A stretch of DNA of 64,000 nt, from assembly GCA_946406115.1 (NCBI GenBank), contig OX291543.1:374501-438500 (forward strand), written 5' to 3'. The stretch is from Apoda limacodes. Taxonomy: Eukaryota > Arthropoda > Insecta > Lepidoptera > Limacodidae. Below are positions 54,783-64,000 of the stretch, piece by piece; within the stretch, counting starts at the first letter, position 1, and the number at the start of each line of letters is the position of its first letter. Position numbers and translations under genes: made by a program. The notes beneath the pieces were generated by a model. That model did no database searches. It saw only the letters and a list, made by a program, of their open reading frames with translations, and had not been told where the DNA came from.

Positions 54783-55504
54783 CTCCAGGCCATATCTTGA
54801 TCGGAAGTCCTTTAACCTCTTTGCCTGAATACCCCTTCATCGATGTGTCAGTTAATAGCTTATCGCGTTTCAACAAATTACGCAATTGTTCCACCGTCGG
54901 TGGTCTTCGGAATATTTACATTTGTTACAGCAACGGGTTCGGTGGACGGATAAAACCAACCCGCCGCGCGTTGGAGACCTTGACCTCTTAAAGGACTCAA
55001 ATTTACCGCCCTTGCAATGGCGTTTAGGTCGCATCGTGAAATTATTCCCCGGTTATCCCCGGACGGTATCTCGCGGGTCGCAAAGGTCTTGGTAGGGGAT
55101 TCAGTATTAAAGCGTGCCGTCGCGACGCTTTCCTGATTGCCAGTTGAATGATGGCTCTGGCTCGGTTTATCCTCATCCAGACACGGTCTGGCTGGGGCGG
55201 GGGTTTGTTTAGGAAAGAATGAACCATCTAGTTGGTATTCGGATCGGTCAAGCTTGTTCATTCTTTGCATACTCTGTGCGTGTGCGCGCGCGTCAGTCAG
55301 TCGTCTTAATCTGTGCGCGACGTCGCGGCTGCCGGATTAATTGTGTTTCAAATAATTAATTGAGTTCGGTTTGCGTGAAACAACCTACACATACACAAAC
55401 ATATACAGACACCACACCACATATTCAGACAAAAACGTCTTACAAACAACTGAAACCAAAATTGGGTAAGTCCTTATAATTTTTCTTACGGCCTGCGTGT
55501 GGCC

Positions 55505-56598
55505 TTTTTAGTAAACAATGCATGTTGTTGATGACCAACATGTCATTGATATGCAGTAGAAACAGCGTAGGAGACAGCACAGAGCCTTGCGGGTCACCAG
55601 CATTAATTTCCTTGCTATCAGAGCATCTACCGTCAACCACGGTTCGTATACGTCTGCCGGACAAAAAGCTAACCACCCATTTGCACAAACCCTCGGGCAC
55701 TCCGAAAGCTGGCAACTTCGATAGAAAACCCCGGTGCCAGACCCGATCGAACGCCTTCGCTATGTCCAGGCTACATGCCAATGCCATCCCCTGACTCTCA
55801 ATGGCTAGTGCTCATCGGTGTGTGAGATACACTAGAAGGTCACCAGTCGAGCGACCGTGGCGAAAGCCATATTGACGGTCACTGACCAGATCGTGTACTT
55901 CTAGGTATCTTAGAAGCTGTGTGTTGATCACACGCTCCATCACCTTGGAGAGGAGAGAGGTAATAGCGATAGGCCTGTAATTCGATGGATCTGATCTATC
56001 GCCCTTTTTGGGCACCGGGTGCACATTCGCAGTCTTCCATGAAGACGGAAATTGTCTTGTGTGGTAGGAAAGCGCGAAGAGGCGCGTGAGTACAGGACAT
56101 AACTCAGGAGCACACTGCTTAAGCACCACTGCTGGTATACCGTCTGGCCCACTCGATTTATGAACGTCTAGAGAAAGCAACACCCGCCGGATCTCCCGCT
56201 GCGTTATGGAGATTTCCGGCATGGTCTTACCGCACCACGGTATAGTAGGTGATACAGTGCCTTCAACGTTCATGTTCGAGTTCGAGGCAAAGAGACTGTC
56301 CAGTAGATCGGCTTTCTCTTTAGCACTATGGGCGAAGTCACCATCGGTCTTTCGCAGTGGTGGTAACGACGACTGGCAAAAGTTCCCTTCGGCAGCTTTG
56401 GCAAGCGACCAGAAAGCACGACTCCCAGAAGAATAGCTCGCAAGTCGCCCACCTATTTTGCCGATGAATTGGAATTTTGCTCTGGCAGTTGCTTTCTTAC
56501 TGAACCTCGAGGCAGCATTTAATTTGCGTTTTACCTCAGAAATATTCGGATTCTTATTATTACGAGCCGTGGTCCAAGCCTCATATAGTCGAGGATAT
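55505..56598 (-). mobile_element. LINE family A copy, internal part
   Basis: Runs from the endonuclease-RT spacer (inverse of the 4140-4510 type sequence) to the RT palm, where it stops abruptly at about 55505, missing the 3' half. It shows the intact version of the Polinton insertion site (ccggaaatctccataacgcagcg, inverse at 56190-56222). Confidence 0.9.
55812..56273 (-). pseudogene. LINE family A RT N-terminal remnant
   Basis: 153 codons open: VSPTIPWCGKTMPEISITQR, LSLDVHKSSGPDGIPAVVLK, VHPVPKKGDRSDPSNYRPIA and YGFRHGRSTGDLLVYLTHR. The RT continues in another frame at 55440-55787 ([29 protein letters not shown]). Confidence 0.85.
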
Positions 56599-57350
56599 TA
56601 AAGATGAATGCTCGTAGACAGCTTCATCTAGCTGCTTTAATCTTTGGCTTAACGAAATCACAAAAGCCCTCGTACTTATACGAGAAACTGAAGTGGTCAC
56701 GCGATCGACATGGTTATCCGACTAGAGCTTCGTCTTATCTTATTCAATGTCCTCGTACTCACACAGCTGCATTTCGAGGTAGTTTTAAGTTTGCGGCTTC
56801 TAGGTGCTGGAACGACTTACCACCGCCATTTCAACATTTCACAATATACAAAGTCTAAGCAACTTTAAAAAGAAACTTACAGACTATTTATTTAATTTAC
56901 AAAAGGAAACGTAAACTGTATTATACGGAATCCAAAATAAATATATATATATATGTATATATATAATTTATAATATATACTAGGTAGTAAGTACAGCTAT
57001 TATAAAATAATATTTATATCGTATTTTCTCTATATCAATGTATGTAATCCATATTTAATTTAAATTAATTTCATTAGTACATTAATATTTAGTGTTAAGA
57101 TACCTATTACGAATCACCTGTTGCGTTTTTATCTTCGTCCGTGCATTACTAATATAACCGGTTACCCTGAAAACCAGCGCTGTGTTTTCTCACAGCATAT
57201 GCTGAGCGGAAACCGATTTGACGTCACACTGCAACACTAAGGTACCTATACTAGATTTTTTATTATGTGTTCGCATTTTGTTAATAAGGTGTTGTTTTGT
57301 GACTCAAATAAATTTTATTCTATTCTATTCTATTCTATTCTATATGCAGT
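56599..57350 (+). mobile_element. LINE 3' end with (ttcta)n tail
   Basis: The ORF 56604-56858 (RRQLHLAALIFGLTKSQKPS, GYPTRASSYLIQ, FAASRCWNDLPPPFQ) is the C terminus of a LINE RT. A 450-base UTR follows, ending in about six ttcta units at 57312-57343. 5'-truncated where it meets the family A copy. Confidence 0.78.
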
Positions 57351-57630
57351 TTGCTTAAGAATTTTAGCTTTTATGCTAAGGTGACACAACTTCGTTAACC
57401 ATATCAAATCACCAAAATAATAATCATAAACACGCATACTGAGGCGATCCTAAAAAAAGGTCTGTGTACCAGCAGTGGGTGTCATTTGGCTGAATAGTTA
57501 TAATTTTACTAAAAACATATGTATAACAAACCCAATCTTAATTTTTTTCAGGCAAAAACATGCAACATAGTCAAAGTGCAATTTTACCAAAGTCGAAAAC
57601 ATTGAATTTCCGCATGATAAAATTTATAAA
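57351..57630. other. short intergenic stretch
   Basis: Nothing recognised. Confidence 0.4.
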
Positions 57631-57632
57631 TA

Positions 57633-58748
57633 CAGTCAAACCTGGATAACTAAGAGCTCAAGGGACCGCGATCTCTTTTTCTATTATGCAGGTCTCTCAC
57701 TAACCCGAGTTTCTAGCTTAAAGAGTTACAGAAGGGGGTCTGTCTCACTTAAATCCAAAGAGGTCTATAAAAATACGGCAAATATGACGTAATTAAAAAC
57801 AAAATACATGTTTGTATGGGTATTACATTTTTATTGCAATAAAAGATGAACATAAATGTTTAATCTAAAGAATATTATAACAATATTTAATTGAAAAAAT
57901 CTGTTAATTTCTTTTGCGATTCTGTTTTTACATTTTGCGTATGTTTTTAAAAGTTATATCATGGCTTTTTTTAAAACCCTCTAACCAGCCGTTACTTGCT
58001 GAAAAAAGCTGGATTCCTAATTTTGTGGCGAAATCTTTAGATTTTTGTTTCAGCAGTGGTCCATCTATGGGAATGTCGTGTCGAGGGTTTGTTTAATCCA
58101 TTCCAACAGGCACTTTTCAACGTCGTGAAACTCAGAAAGCCAGCTTTTCTTGATATTTCCGTGTTCCTCAGAGCACTGAGACTAAATTAATTCTTTTGAT
58201 TTTATAATTTTATAGTAAAGCCTAGCTAAGCCAAAGTCACTCTGTAGGTATTTGATTTCGTAATGTCACAGATTCAAAAGCATTTATAATTTTTAGTTTA
58301 TCACTTAAACACAACATATTGAGTTTTCGTTTAGACATTATGAGTAAGTACAGTAACTTTCTTCGCAACTGCTGTTTATGATCTGATTGTAATAAGCTTG
58401 AAAAACAATTCGGTGCGCACATTTGGCTTTTTGAATAGAATGAGTTCCTCGAACTATAATAACAAAACAATAACAGACGCACATTTGGTTTTGGTTAGTC
58501 CCTGCAAATTTAAGAATGAGTCATAAATAGCAAAAGTTAAACGCATTTAACTGTGGCTTATAGAGGTATAGGCATTCAAGTAACAATCTCACTTAGGTAA
58601 ACGCATGAAAAATGACTGTCACTTATACAGGTTTTGTTTCTCACTTATAGAGGTTTTAGGAGGCCGGCAAAATGACGGGACCTGGTAAATACTCTCATTA
58701 ATAGAGTTTTCTCGCTAACCCAGTTCTCACTTACTCAGGTTTGACTGT
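57633..58748 (-). mobile_element. pogo/Tigger-like DNA transposon, internally deleted
   Basis: A 1,116-bp element with inverted ends cagtcaaacctg, flanked by TA at 57631-57632 and 58749-58750. The ends match further over about 25 bases. The - strand keeps only the N-terminal, DNA-binding half of the transposase; the DDE domain is missing. This points to a non-autonomous deletion derivative. Confidence 0.88.
57935..58344 (-). pseudogene. pogo/Tigger transposase N-terminal remnant
   Basis: From an ATG near 58339 the - strand reads MSKRKLNMLCLSDKLKIINA, the first CENP-B-type helix-turn-helix. After stops and shifts it continues at about 57950-58085 with IPIDGPLLKQKSKDFATKLG and ASNGWLEGFKKSHDI, the second CENP-B-type HTH. 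These domains bind the transposon ends. No DDE motifs follow. Confidence 0.78.
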
Positions 58749-58750
58749 AT

Positions 58751-58958
58751 CTAAAGTTCTATTTCTATCCCCATCAAAATTAGGTCGTTTTTTTTATTAG
58801 TTTCAGATAGAGAACAGTGCAGCCTTTGTTATCCCTGTTGTATCTCCCCCTTTTGTCCCTTCCCCCCCCTCCGACAACGTGTGCTGTATCCAATCAACGC
58901 CTATTAACATAAAGCTAAGCCTTTGTCTATTTTTACACGAATATTAAGTCATGCATAC
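58751..58958. other. pyrimidine-rich spacer
   Basis: Contains ctcccccttttgtcccttccccccc at about 58846-58870; no gene seen. Confidence 0.35.
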
Positions 58959-59120
58959 CTGTGCCCAGTTAAGCGGATCTTGCTTTTTGTAGTAAGGTAG
59001 AACAGTAGTTGTAGTAGTACCATCAGTAGTATTAGTAGTATTCATACTAGTATTAGTAGTTGTCGTTGCTTCAGAGTGTGACGATAAAATAAAAAAAATT
59101 AAAGCCGTTATCTCGTTCAT
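58959..59120 (-). CDS. possible first coding exon of a host secreted protein
   Basis: From ATG at 59118-59120 the - strand gives 54 codons. A signal-peptide-like start, MNEITALIFFILSSHSEA, is followed by a Thr/Asn-rich mucin-like stretch and LPYYKKQDPLNWAQ, ending at a good splice donor (cag then gtatgc) in phase 0. No partner exon is visible further down the strand in this window, and the protein cannot be named. Low complexity makes a chance ORF possible. Confidence 0.35.
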
Positions 59121-59543
59121 GTTAAATTTCAGTAACGTTTCAGTAAAAAATAATTTACAACACAAAATATTCGAGCATGGTTGTCAATTTAGTCTAAAAA
59201 TTAAAAATATATATTGGGCAAGTCCGTATTGTCATATTAGAGAGGCAGCACTGTGCGGCGATCGACTTACTCACCGTATAATATTATTGGTCTTGGTTTT
59301 GTCCACCGTCCGCCTCAGTGCGCATTTTGGGCGTTACCCAGTTCCGACAATGGCCAGTTAACGTGGTTACTAAGGAGATTGACAACAATTACTTCGTCAC
59401 TGAAACTTTGAAGGGTACAGTGCGGTCCGTATTGCGCCAAAAGTCCCTATAAGTCGGTTCAAATTGCGCTCACGGCACTCACAAATTTGGCTCTTGAGTC
59501 ATATGACGTCACTAGTGACGTTATATCCGCGAACTTACAGTCC
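59121..59543. other. intergenic, nothing recognised
   Basis: It may hold the promoter of the candidate exon. No motif stands out. Confidence 0.35.
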
Positions 59544-59545
59544 CT

Positions 59546-59658
59546 TCGGTGAAGAGACAGCGCGTCGTGAGCCAGGTCAACTAACGAAGAGACAGCGCGT
59601 AGTGAGCCAGGTCAACTAACGAAGAGACAGCGCGTCGTGAGCCAGGTCAACTAACGAA
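59546..59658 (+). repeat. 35-bp minisatellite, 3 copies
   Basis: The unit gaagagacagcgcgtcgtga plus gccaggtcaactaac is repeated three times with one substitution (cgtcg/cgtag). Confidence 0.93.
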
Positions 59659-59788
59659 GTCGAATTGTTATATATTTTGGTTTTGATTGTTATCGTTTTT
59701 TTTTGCGCAAACTTTCGAACTGATTAATTTTATCAATTAATTGATTTTATCACGATTATTATTTAAAATAAAATGCCTGCGAGTTCCA

Positions 59789-59935
59789 TTACGGTGCATA
59801 TTGAGGTAACATTAGGGTGCATATTGAGGTAACATTACGGTGCATACTAAAGTAACATTACGGTGCATACTAAGGTAACATTAAGGTACATACTAAGGTA
59901 ACATTACGGTACATACTAAGGTAACATTACATTGC
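59789..59935 (+). repeat. 23-bp minisatellite, about 6 copies
   Basis: The unit acggtgcatactaaggtaac plus att repeats about six times with variation at a few positions (gcat/acat, tactaa/tattga). Confidence 0.93.
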
Positions 59936-60875
59936 TGTTAACACCATTGCAACTCTCTAGAGTTTTCAGAGGTTTGTTTACAAAAAGTGTACGTTCTCTT
60001 CCATAAAAACATCGCCTCCCCTTTTTGCACCTTTACTTTACTCTTTCTACATTTAGTGACATATTCATTAAAACATTTTATAAATTGGGTCCAAAATACT
60101 CCGTTTGAAACTTTAAAAATTATTTCAGTCAATGCCTTCCTTTTAGGAGCAATTAATTAATCATGAGCAAATATGTATGAGCAGATGAAGATGATGAGCG
60201 GCAGTCCACTTGAGCTGCAGCACACAAATAATGGTAAGAGTTTCGTTATTACTTACCCCGGATATGTCGAGTAAATATCACTTAGTTAATTCAAATTAAT
60301 TATTTTTAGTTTTGTAGGTGGAAGTCATGATTTAATAGTCTTGACAAGCGATATTCATCCTGCCTTACAAACAACACCCACCGGGACAGAAACACAATGT
60401 GATGTCAGCGGTGATGGGTTTATACATTTTGGATAAGAATAAAATAAATACTTGTAAGTATGTCAAGTGTTTCTAATATTTTAGTTTTGGCATTGTATTA
60501 ACGTCAGTTTTACTTTGCAGGTTGCCCTGCCATATTTATGTGGTTATCAAATTGTGTTGTGTTAATGCTCGGTTTATGTATATGAAGAGCATCAACATAG
60601 CTCCCAAAGTGGAGGGATGGGAATATACATAAAAAAAATTGGGAGGAAATTGGGAGGAAATTGCCGCCAAAATGCATGAGGCAAAAAAATAAAAACTTCT
60701 TTGTGGCCAAACAAAAATTGCGGGCTTAAAAAAAACTTAAAAATTTTTTAGAACACATATTATTGTGTTCTTCAGGACATGACAGGATGTTATGGTCTTA
60801 ATTTTTATGAAGGCACTTAGTTTCACTTTTATACTGGTTGCTATAACATTGCTCACTTCTAATTTACTATAAAAC
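59936..60875. other. intergenic, nothing recognised
   Basis: Chance ORFs only. A short direct repeat, attgggaggaa, occurs at 60640-60662. Confidence 0.4.
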
Positions 60876-62065
60876 ATTTCGGTTCTGAAGTGTAGAATGA
60901 ATTCCCTGCCATTGGCGAGCGGTGCGATGTTAGAAAGTAGCCGTGGGCACATTTCGAACAATTCCTCAGAACACATGTCATTGTACAAGCGGTAGCACAC
61001 AGGCAGGCAAAATCTGTCCTCAGACTTAAGGGCTCGATACCGCAAGTGAGTTTGGGATCGTCGACAATTCTCACAGCCCGTCGTTGAACGGAGTCAAAAG
61101 GTCCAAGCTGGTATCCGGGTGCACCCGCCCAGGGTGGCAGCAATACTCCATATGGGGCCGAACCTGCGACTTGTAAAGCAGCAACCTCTGCCCCGACGTG
61201 AAGCACTACCTCGCTCTGTTGAGTACACCTAGTTTTTTGGACGCCAGCTTCACCTTATCTTGTAAGACTTGTGTATTCGTAGGGTTGAATCGGACCAAGT
61301 TTACCCGTCCTCAGTCAGAGACCTTGGACAGTGTGGTCTCCATTTGAGACTCAACTTCTGCGCGGCTTTCCTCCACAACGGAACGAGGGATGTTTGCACG
61401 ACCCGTGTAATAAGTGTCTCCAGTACTGTCATCTGCATAGCAATGTTTGTTGTTGATGGATAACATGTCATTGATATGCAGTAGAAAGAGCGTAGTAAAA
61501 AGCACAGAGCCTTGCGGGACACCAGCATTAATGTCCATGCTGTCAGAGCAACTACCGTCAACTACGGTTCGTAAGCGTCTGCCGGACATAGAGCTAGCCA
61601 CCCATTTGCACAAACCCTCGGGCACTCGTAAGATGACAACTTCGATAGAAGATCCCGGTGCCAGACCCGATCGAACGCCTTCGCTATGTCCAGGCTACAT
61701 GCCAATGACTCCCCCTGACTCTCAATGGCTAGTGCCCATCGGTGTGTGAGATACACTAGAAGGTCACCAGTCGAGCGACCGTGGCGAAAGCCATATCGAC
61801 GATCACTGATCAGGTCGTGTGTTTCTAGGTATCTTAGAAGCTGTGTGTTGATCACACGCTCCATCACCTTGGAGAGGAGAGAGGTAATAGCGATAGGCTT
61901 CAATGGATCTGATCTATCGCCCTTTTTGGGCACAAGGTGCAAATTTGCAGTCTTCCATGAAGACGGAAATTGCCTAGTACGGTAGGAAAGCGCGAAAAGG
62001 CGCGTGAGTACAGGACATAAATCAGGAGCACACTGCTAAGCACCACTGCTGGTACACCGTCTGGC
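60876..62065 (-). mobile_element. LINE family A copy, truncated at both ends
   Basis: On the - strand it runs from SSVLLIYVLYSRAFSRFPT (about 62050) through RT to HTSE in the C-terminal region, without the family 3' tail. The catalytic YADDST is at about 61425-61440. An internal gap near 61265 removes about 170 bases relative to the other copies. Frames shift at about 61900, 61640, 61310 and 61130. Confidence 0.9.
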
Positions 62066-62705
62066 TGTGGAAAGCTGGTGGTAGTGTAGTAGTATACTAC
62101 GTGATTATGACGTGTGACTGCGTGGGCAGATTTAACTTCAAATGCATCGTATTCTACCAATTGTTCGAATACTGTTCCCTTGCTAGAGTCTGGGGAGATC
62201 ATGGATCTAGACGCACCAGAATCTATTAAAAATTTACCCATAAATTCCGGTATATTAATGTATGGTAGATGGTCTTTTTCTTGTTAATTATTAAGTTTTA
62301 CTAAGTGAGATTGTCTGTGTCTCTCTCCAAGGTAAAATCCTGCCCAGTGTCTGTTACGTCATTTAGGTCACGAAATTCGTCTTGTGCTAAGGGTTGGTCA
62401 TAAGTATAATAACCGTTGTTTACGTCATAGTCTTCCTCGTTTTGTGCATAGAATATTTCTTCGACCGCGTATGCTGGTCTAAGTAGCTTATTTACTGAGT
62501 GCATTGTGACGTCAGAGTTATGTGGTGGAGGGTGAGGTTGATGTTGGGGTGCATTGGGCTGTTTTCTAAAATTACTTTGATTCCTATAGTTGCCTGAGCC
62601 GGTATGCCTGAGGTTACTACTTGGTGTCCAATTTTTTCATGGGAATGTGCCCACTGCTTCCTTTGTTCTTGTGTCATGTTATTTTGTTGGGGAACAAAGT
62701 TGGGA
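62066..62705 (-). mobile_element. Ty3/gypsy-like gag-protease fragment
   Basis: The - strand first gives a polar gag C terminus (NYRNQSNFRKQPNAP, then HPPPHNSDVTMHSVNKLLRP), then an acidic stretch, and about 62190-62265 an aspartic protease start INIPEFMGKFLIDSGASRSM, with the catalytic DSGAS box. It is cut off at 62066 by the LINE. The assignment to Ty3/gypsy is by style. Confidence 0.6.
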
Positions 62706-63320
62706 GCTGCTAAGTGTTGATTAATAAATAAACTGGTTCACATTGGGTCTATATGATATTTCTCGCTATATTCCGTAGCTCGTATCTATTTTTAGTTAAA
62801 AAAAATTACCAATCATATAATGGTGATCTATACCTTTACGTTATATGCCTTTAAGTGAACACACAACTCTATAGGATAAATAAAACAAAAGAGGGAAAAA
62901 ATATACACAGTGTGCATAAGGAACAACCAAGGGTATAGGAGACTTGGTAGTGAGCAAGTACTTACCACAAAGTTCTCTGCATCTTCGGTGGGGATGAGTT
63001 CTGTCACGTCACGAGTCTTCCAATGTTTAAGAAGTCTCGCCAGATATTTTGACTGTCGCCGCGAGTAGATTTGAGGGTCGCGAGATACCAATCAAAATCG
63101 ATTACGGTTGAAACTAAGTTTGAAGACTTCAACACGCCGCGACCGAAACAGACTGCGCCACTTACGATACGGCGAAATAAATTGAATAATAAGTTTATTT
63201 GCTAACAGCTATGAAAAGACTAACTAATTATAAAATAATATTAAAAGGTTGCGTTGCTTCCCATGCTGACGCCGCAATCTGATGCCATGCGATTGACGTC
63301 AGCCTGCAGGCCGGCCTATT
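62706..63320. other. intergenic, nothing recognised
   Basis: No believable coding region. The - strand ORF at 62828-63091 has no family signature but could belong to the gag of the adjacent retroelement. Confidence 0.4.
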
Positions 63321-63323
63321 ATA

Positions 63324-63364
63324 ATTTTTATTTTTAGTATTCGCGATTATGAGTAGTACAGGGA
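63324..63364 (+). repeat. left copy of direct repeat flanking microsatellite
   Basis: atttttatttttagtat..gattatgagtagtacaggga, repeated with small changes at 63857-63896. Confidence 0.7.
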
Positions 63365-63767
63365 GTTTGTTTGTTGGTTGGTTTGTTGGTTTGTTTGTTG
63401 GTTTGTTGGTTTGTTTTTTTGTTTGTTTGTTTGTTTGTTTGTTTGTTTGTTTGTTTGTTTGTTTGTTTGTTTGTTTGTTTGTTTGTTTGTTTGTTTGTTT
63501 GTTTGTTTGTTTGTTTGTTTGTTTGTTTGTTTGTTTGTTTGTTTGTTTGTTTGTTTGTTTGTTTGTTTGTTTGTTTGTTTGTTTGTTTGTTTGTTTGTTT
63601 GTTTGTTTGTTTGTTTGTTTGTTTGTTTGTTTGTTTGTTTGTTTGTTTGTTTGTTTGTTTGTTTGTTTGTTTGTTTGTTTGTTTGTTTGTTTGTTTGTTT
63701 GTTTGTTTGTTTGTTTGTTTGTTTGTTTGTTTGTTTGTTTGTTTGTCTGTTTGTTTGTTTGTGTGTT
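63365..63767 (+). repeat. (TTTG)n microsatellite, about 400 bp
   Basis: About 90 nearly perfect gttt units from 63420 to 63760, preceded by less regular ggtttgttg units and followed by gtctg/gtgtg variants. ORFs reading CLFV repeats in three frames are artefacts. Confidence 0.97.
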
Positions 63768-63856
63768 AAACTCGCGTCAGGTCACGTATCCTGATCGAAA
63801 ATTCGTAAGGTGTCACTCGCGTTAGGACACGTGACCTTTATTTACATTAGGTTAGT

Positions 63857-63896
63857 TTTTATTTTTAGTATATGGCTATTATGAGTAGTACAGGGA
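63857..63896 (+). repeat. right copy of direct repeat flanking microsatellite
   Basis: Second copy of the segment at 63324-63364. A further pair, ctcgcgtcaggtcacgt / ctcgcgttaggacacgt, lies between (63770 and 63817). Confidence 0.7.
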
Positions 63897-64000
63897 AGTT
63901 GGATATGGGATTTTAATTCAATGACAGACTGAGCTGTCAAATATACAAGGTCAAGAAAGTAAATAAACAAAAGTTATTATTTTTTATAAATAAATATGGA

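Larger units (their letters stand above)
51516..55250 (+). mobile_element. second BEL/Pao retrotransposon, degenerate
   Basis: Reads gag zinc-knuckle region, RT, RNase H and integrase in BEL/Pao order on the + strand, but with many frameshifts and without a visible protease. The GC-rich coding DNA contrasts with the AT-rich neighbours. LTRs were not identified; 55255-55440 (tgcgtgtgcgcgcgcgtc...) might be LTR remains. Confidence 0.82.

Noticed and set aside
63349..63825. Three long ORFs reading Cys-Leu-Phe-Val repeats
   Set aside because: Pure translation of the (TTTG)n microsatellite in all frames.

Overview
This window is insect genomic DNA, most likely lepidopteran. That assignment is an inference from the AT-rich background, the number and style of the non-LTR retrotransposons, and a tRNA-derived SINE; no complete host gene confirms it. 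Nearly everything recognisable is mobile DNA, much of it nested. Clear host genes are absent apart from one possible signal-peptide exon near 59 kb.

The centrepiece is an integrated Polinton/Maverick (adintovirus-like) element whose ends can be placed to the base: 4511-21904, 17,394 bp, starting AG and ending CT, with long terminal inverted repeats and a perfect 6-bp target duplication (tatctc at 4505-4510 and 21905-21910). It landed inside an older LINE (family A). Removing the element and one tatctc restores the LINE reading frame across the junction. On the + strand it carries a packaging ATPase (5150), a conserved accessory protein (5911), a small fibre-motif protein (7044), an integrase with a C-terminal chromodomain (7373), a phospholipase-A2-domain virion protein (8371), an adenain-like protease (9069), a penton-like protein (9497), a small basic protein (10165), a major capsid protein (10332) and a Cys-rich ORF without an ATG (11372). 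On the - strand lie two small unknown ORFs, the protein-primed family B DNA polymerase (13349-16908, broken by one nonsense codon and one frameshift and lacking the first exonuclease Asp), and a GC-richer intron-containing gene (17253-18423). Together these form a virion and replication cassette: ATPase, protease and two capsid proteins for assembly, polymerase for replication, integrase for insertion. The damage suggests this copy cannot replicate its DNA on its own.

The flanks, in order: a LINE at 0.1-2.6 kb; two endonuclease pieces of LINE family A (2.9-4.5 kb); the Polinton; the right half of the interrupted LINE (21.9-23.6 kb); a run of LINE remnants on both strands (24.5-30.8 kb) with a Penelope-like RT piece; a degenerate tandem array (32.6-34.2 kb); another family A LINE (36.2-37.5 kb); a tRNA-like sequence (37.9 kb); LINE pieces (40.5-41.7 kb); a gene-poor stretch to 45.5 kb; a Jockey-like LINE; a BEL/Pao retrotransposon interrupted by a LINE with a 13-bp target duplication (46.6-51.5 kb); a second, degenerate BEL/Pao element (51.5-55.2 kb); LINE pieces; a 1.1-kb pogo/Tigger-like DNA transposon with TA duplication (57633-58748); minisatellites (59.5-59.9 kb); a further family A LINE next to a Ty3/gypsy-like gag-protease fragment (60.9-62.7 kb); and a long (TTTG)n microsatellite (63.4-63.8 kb).
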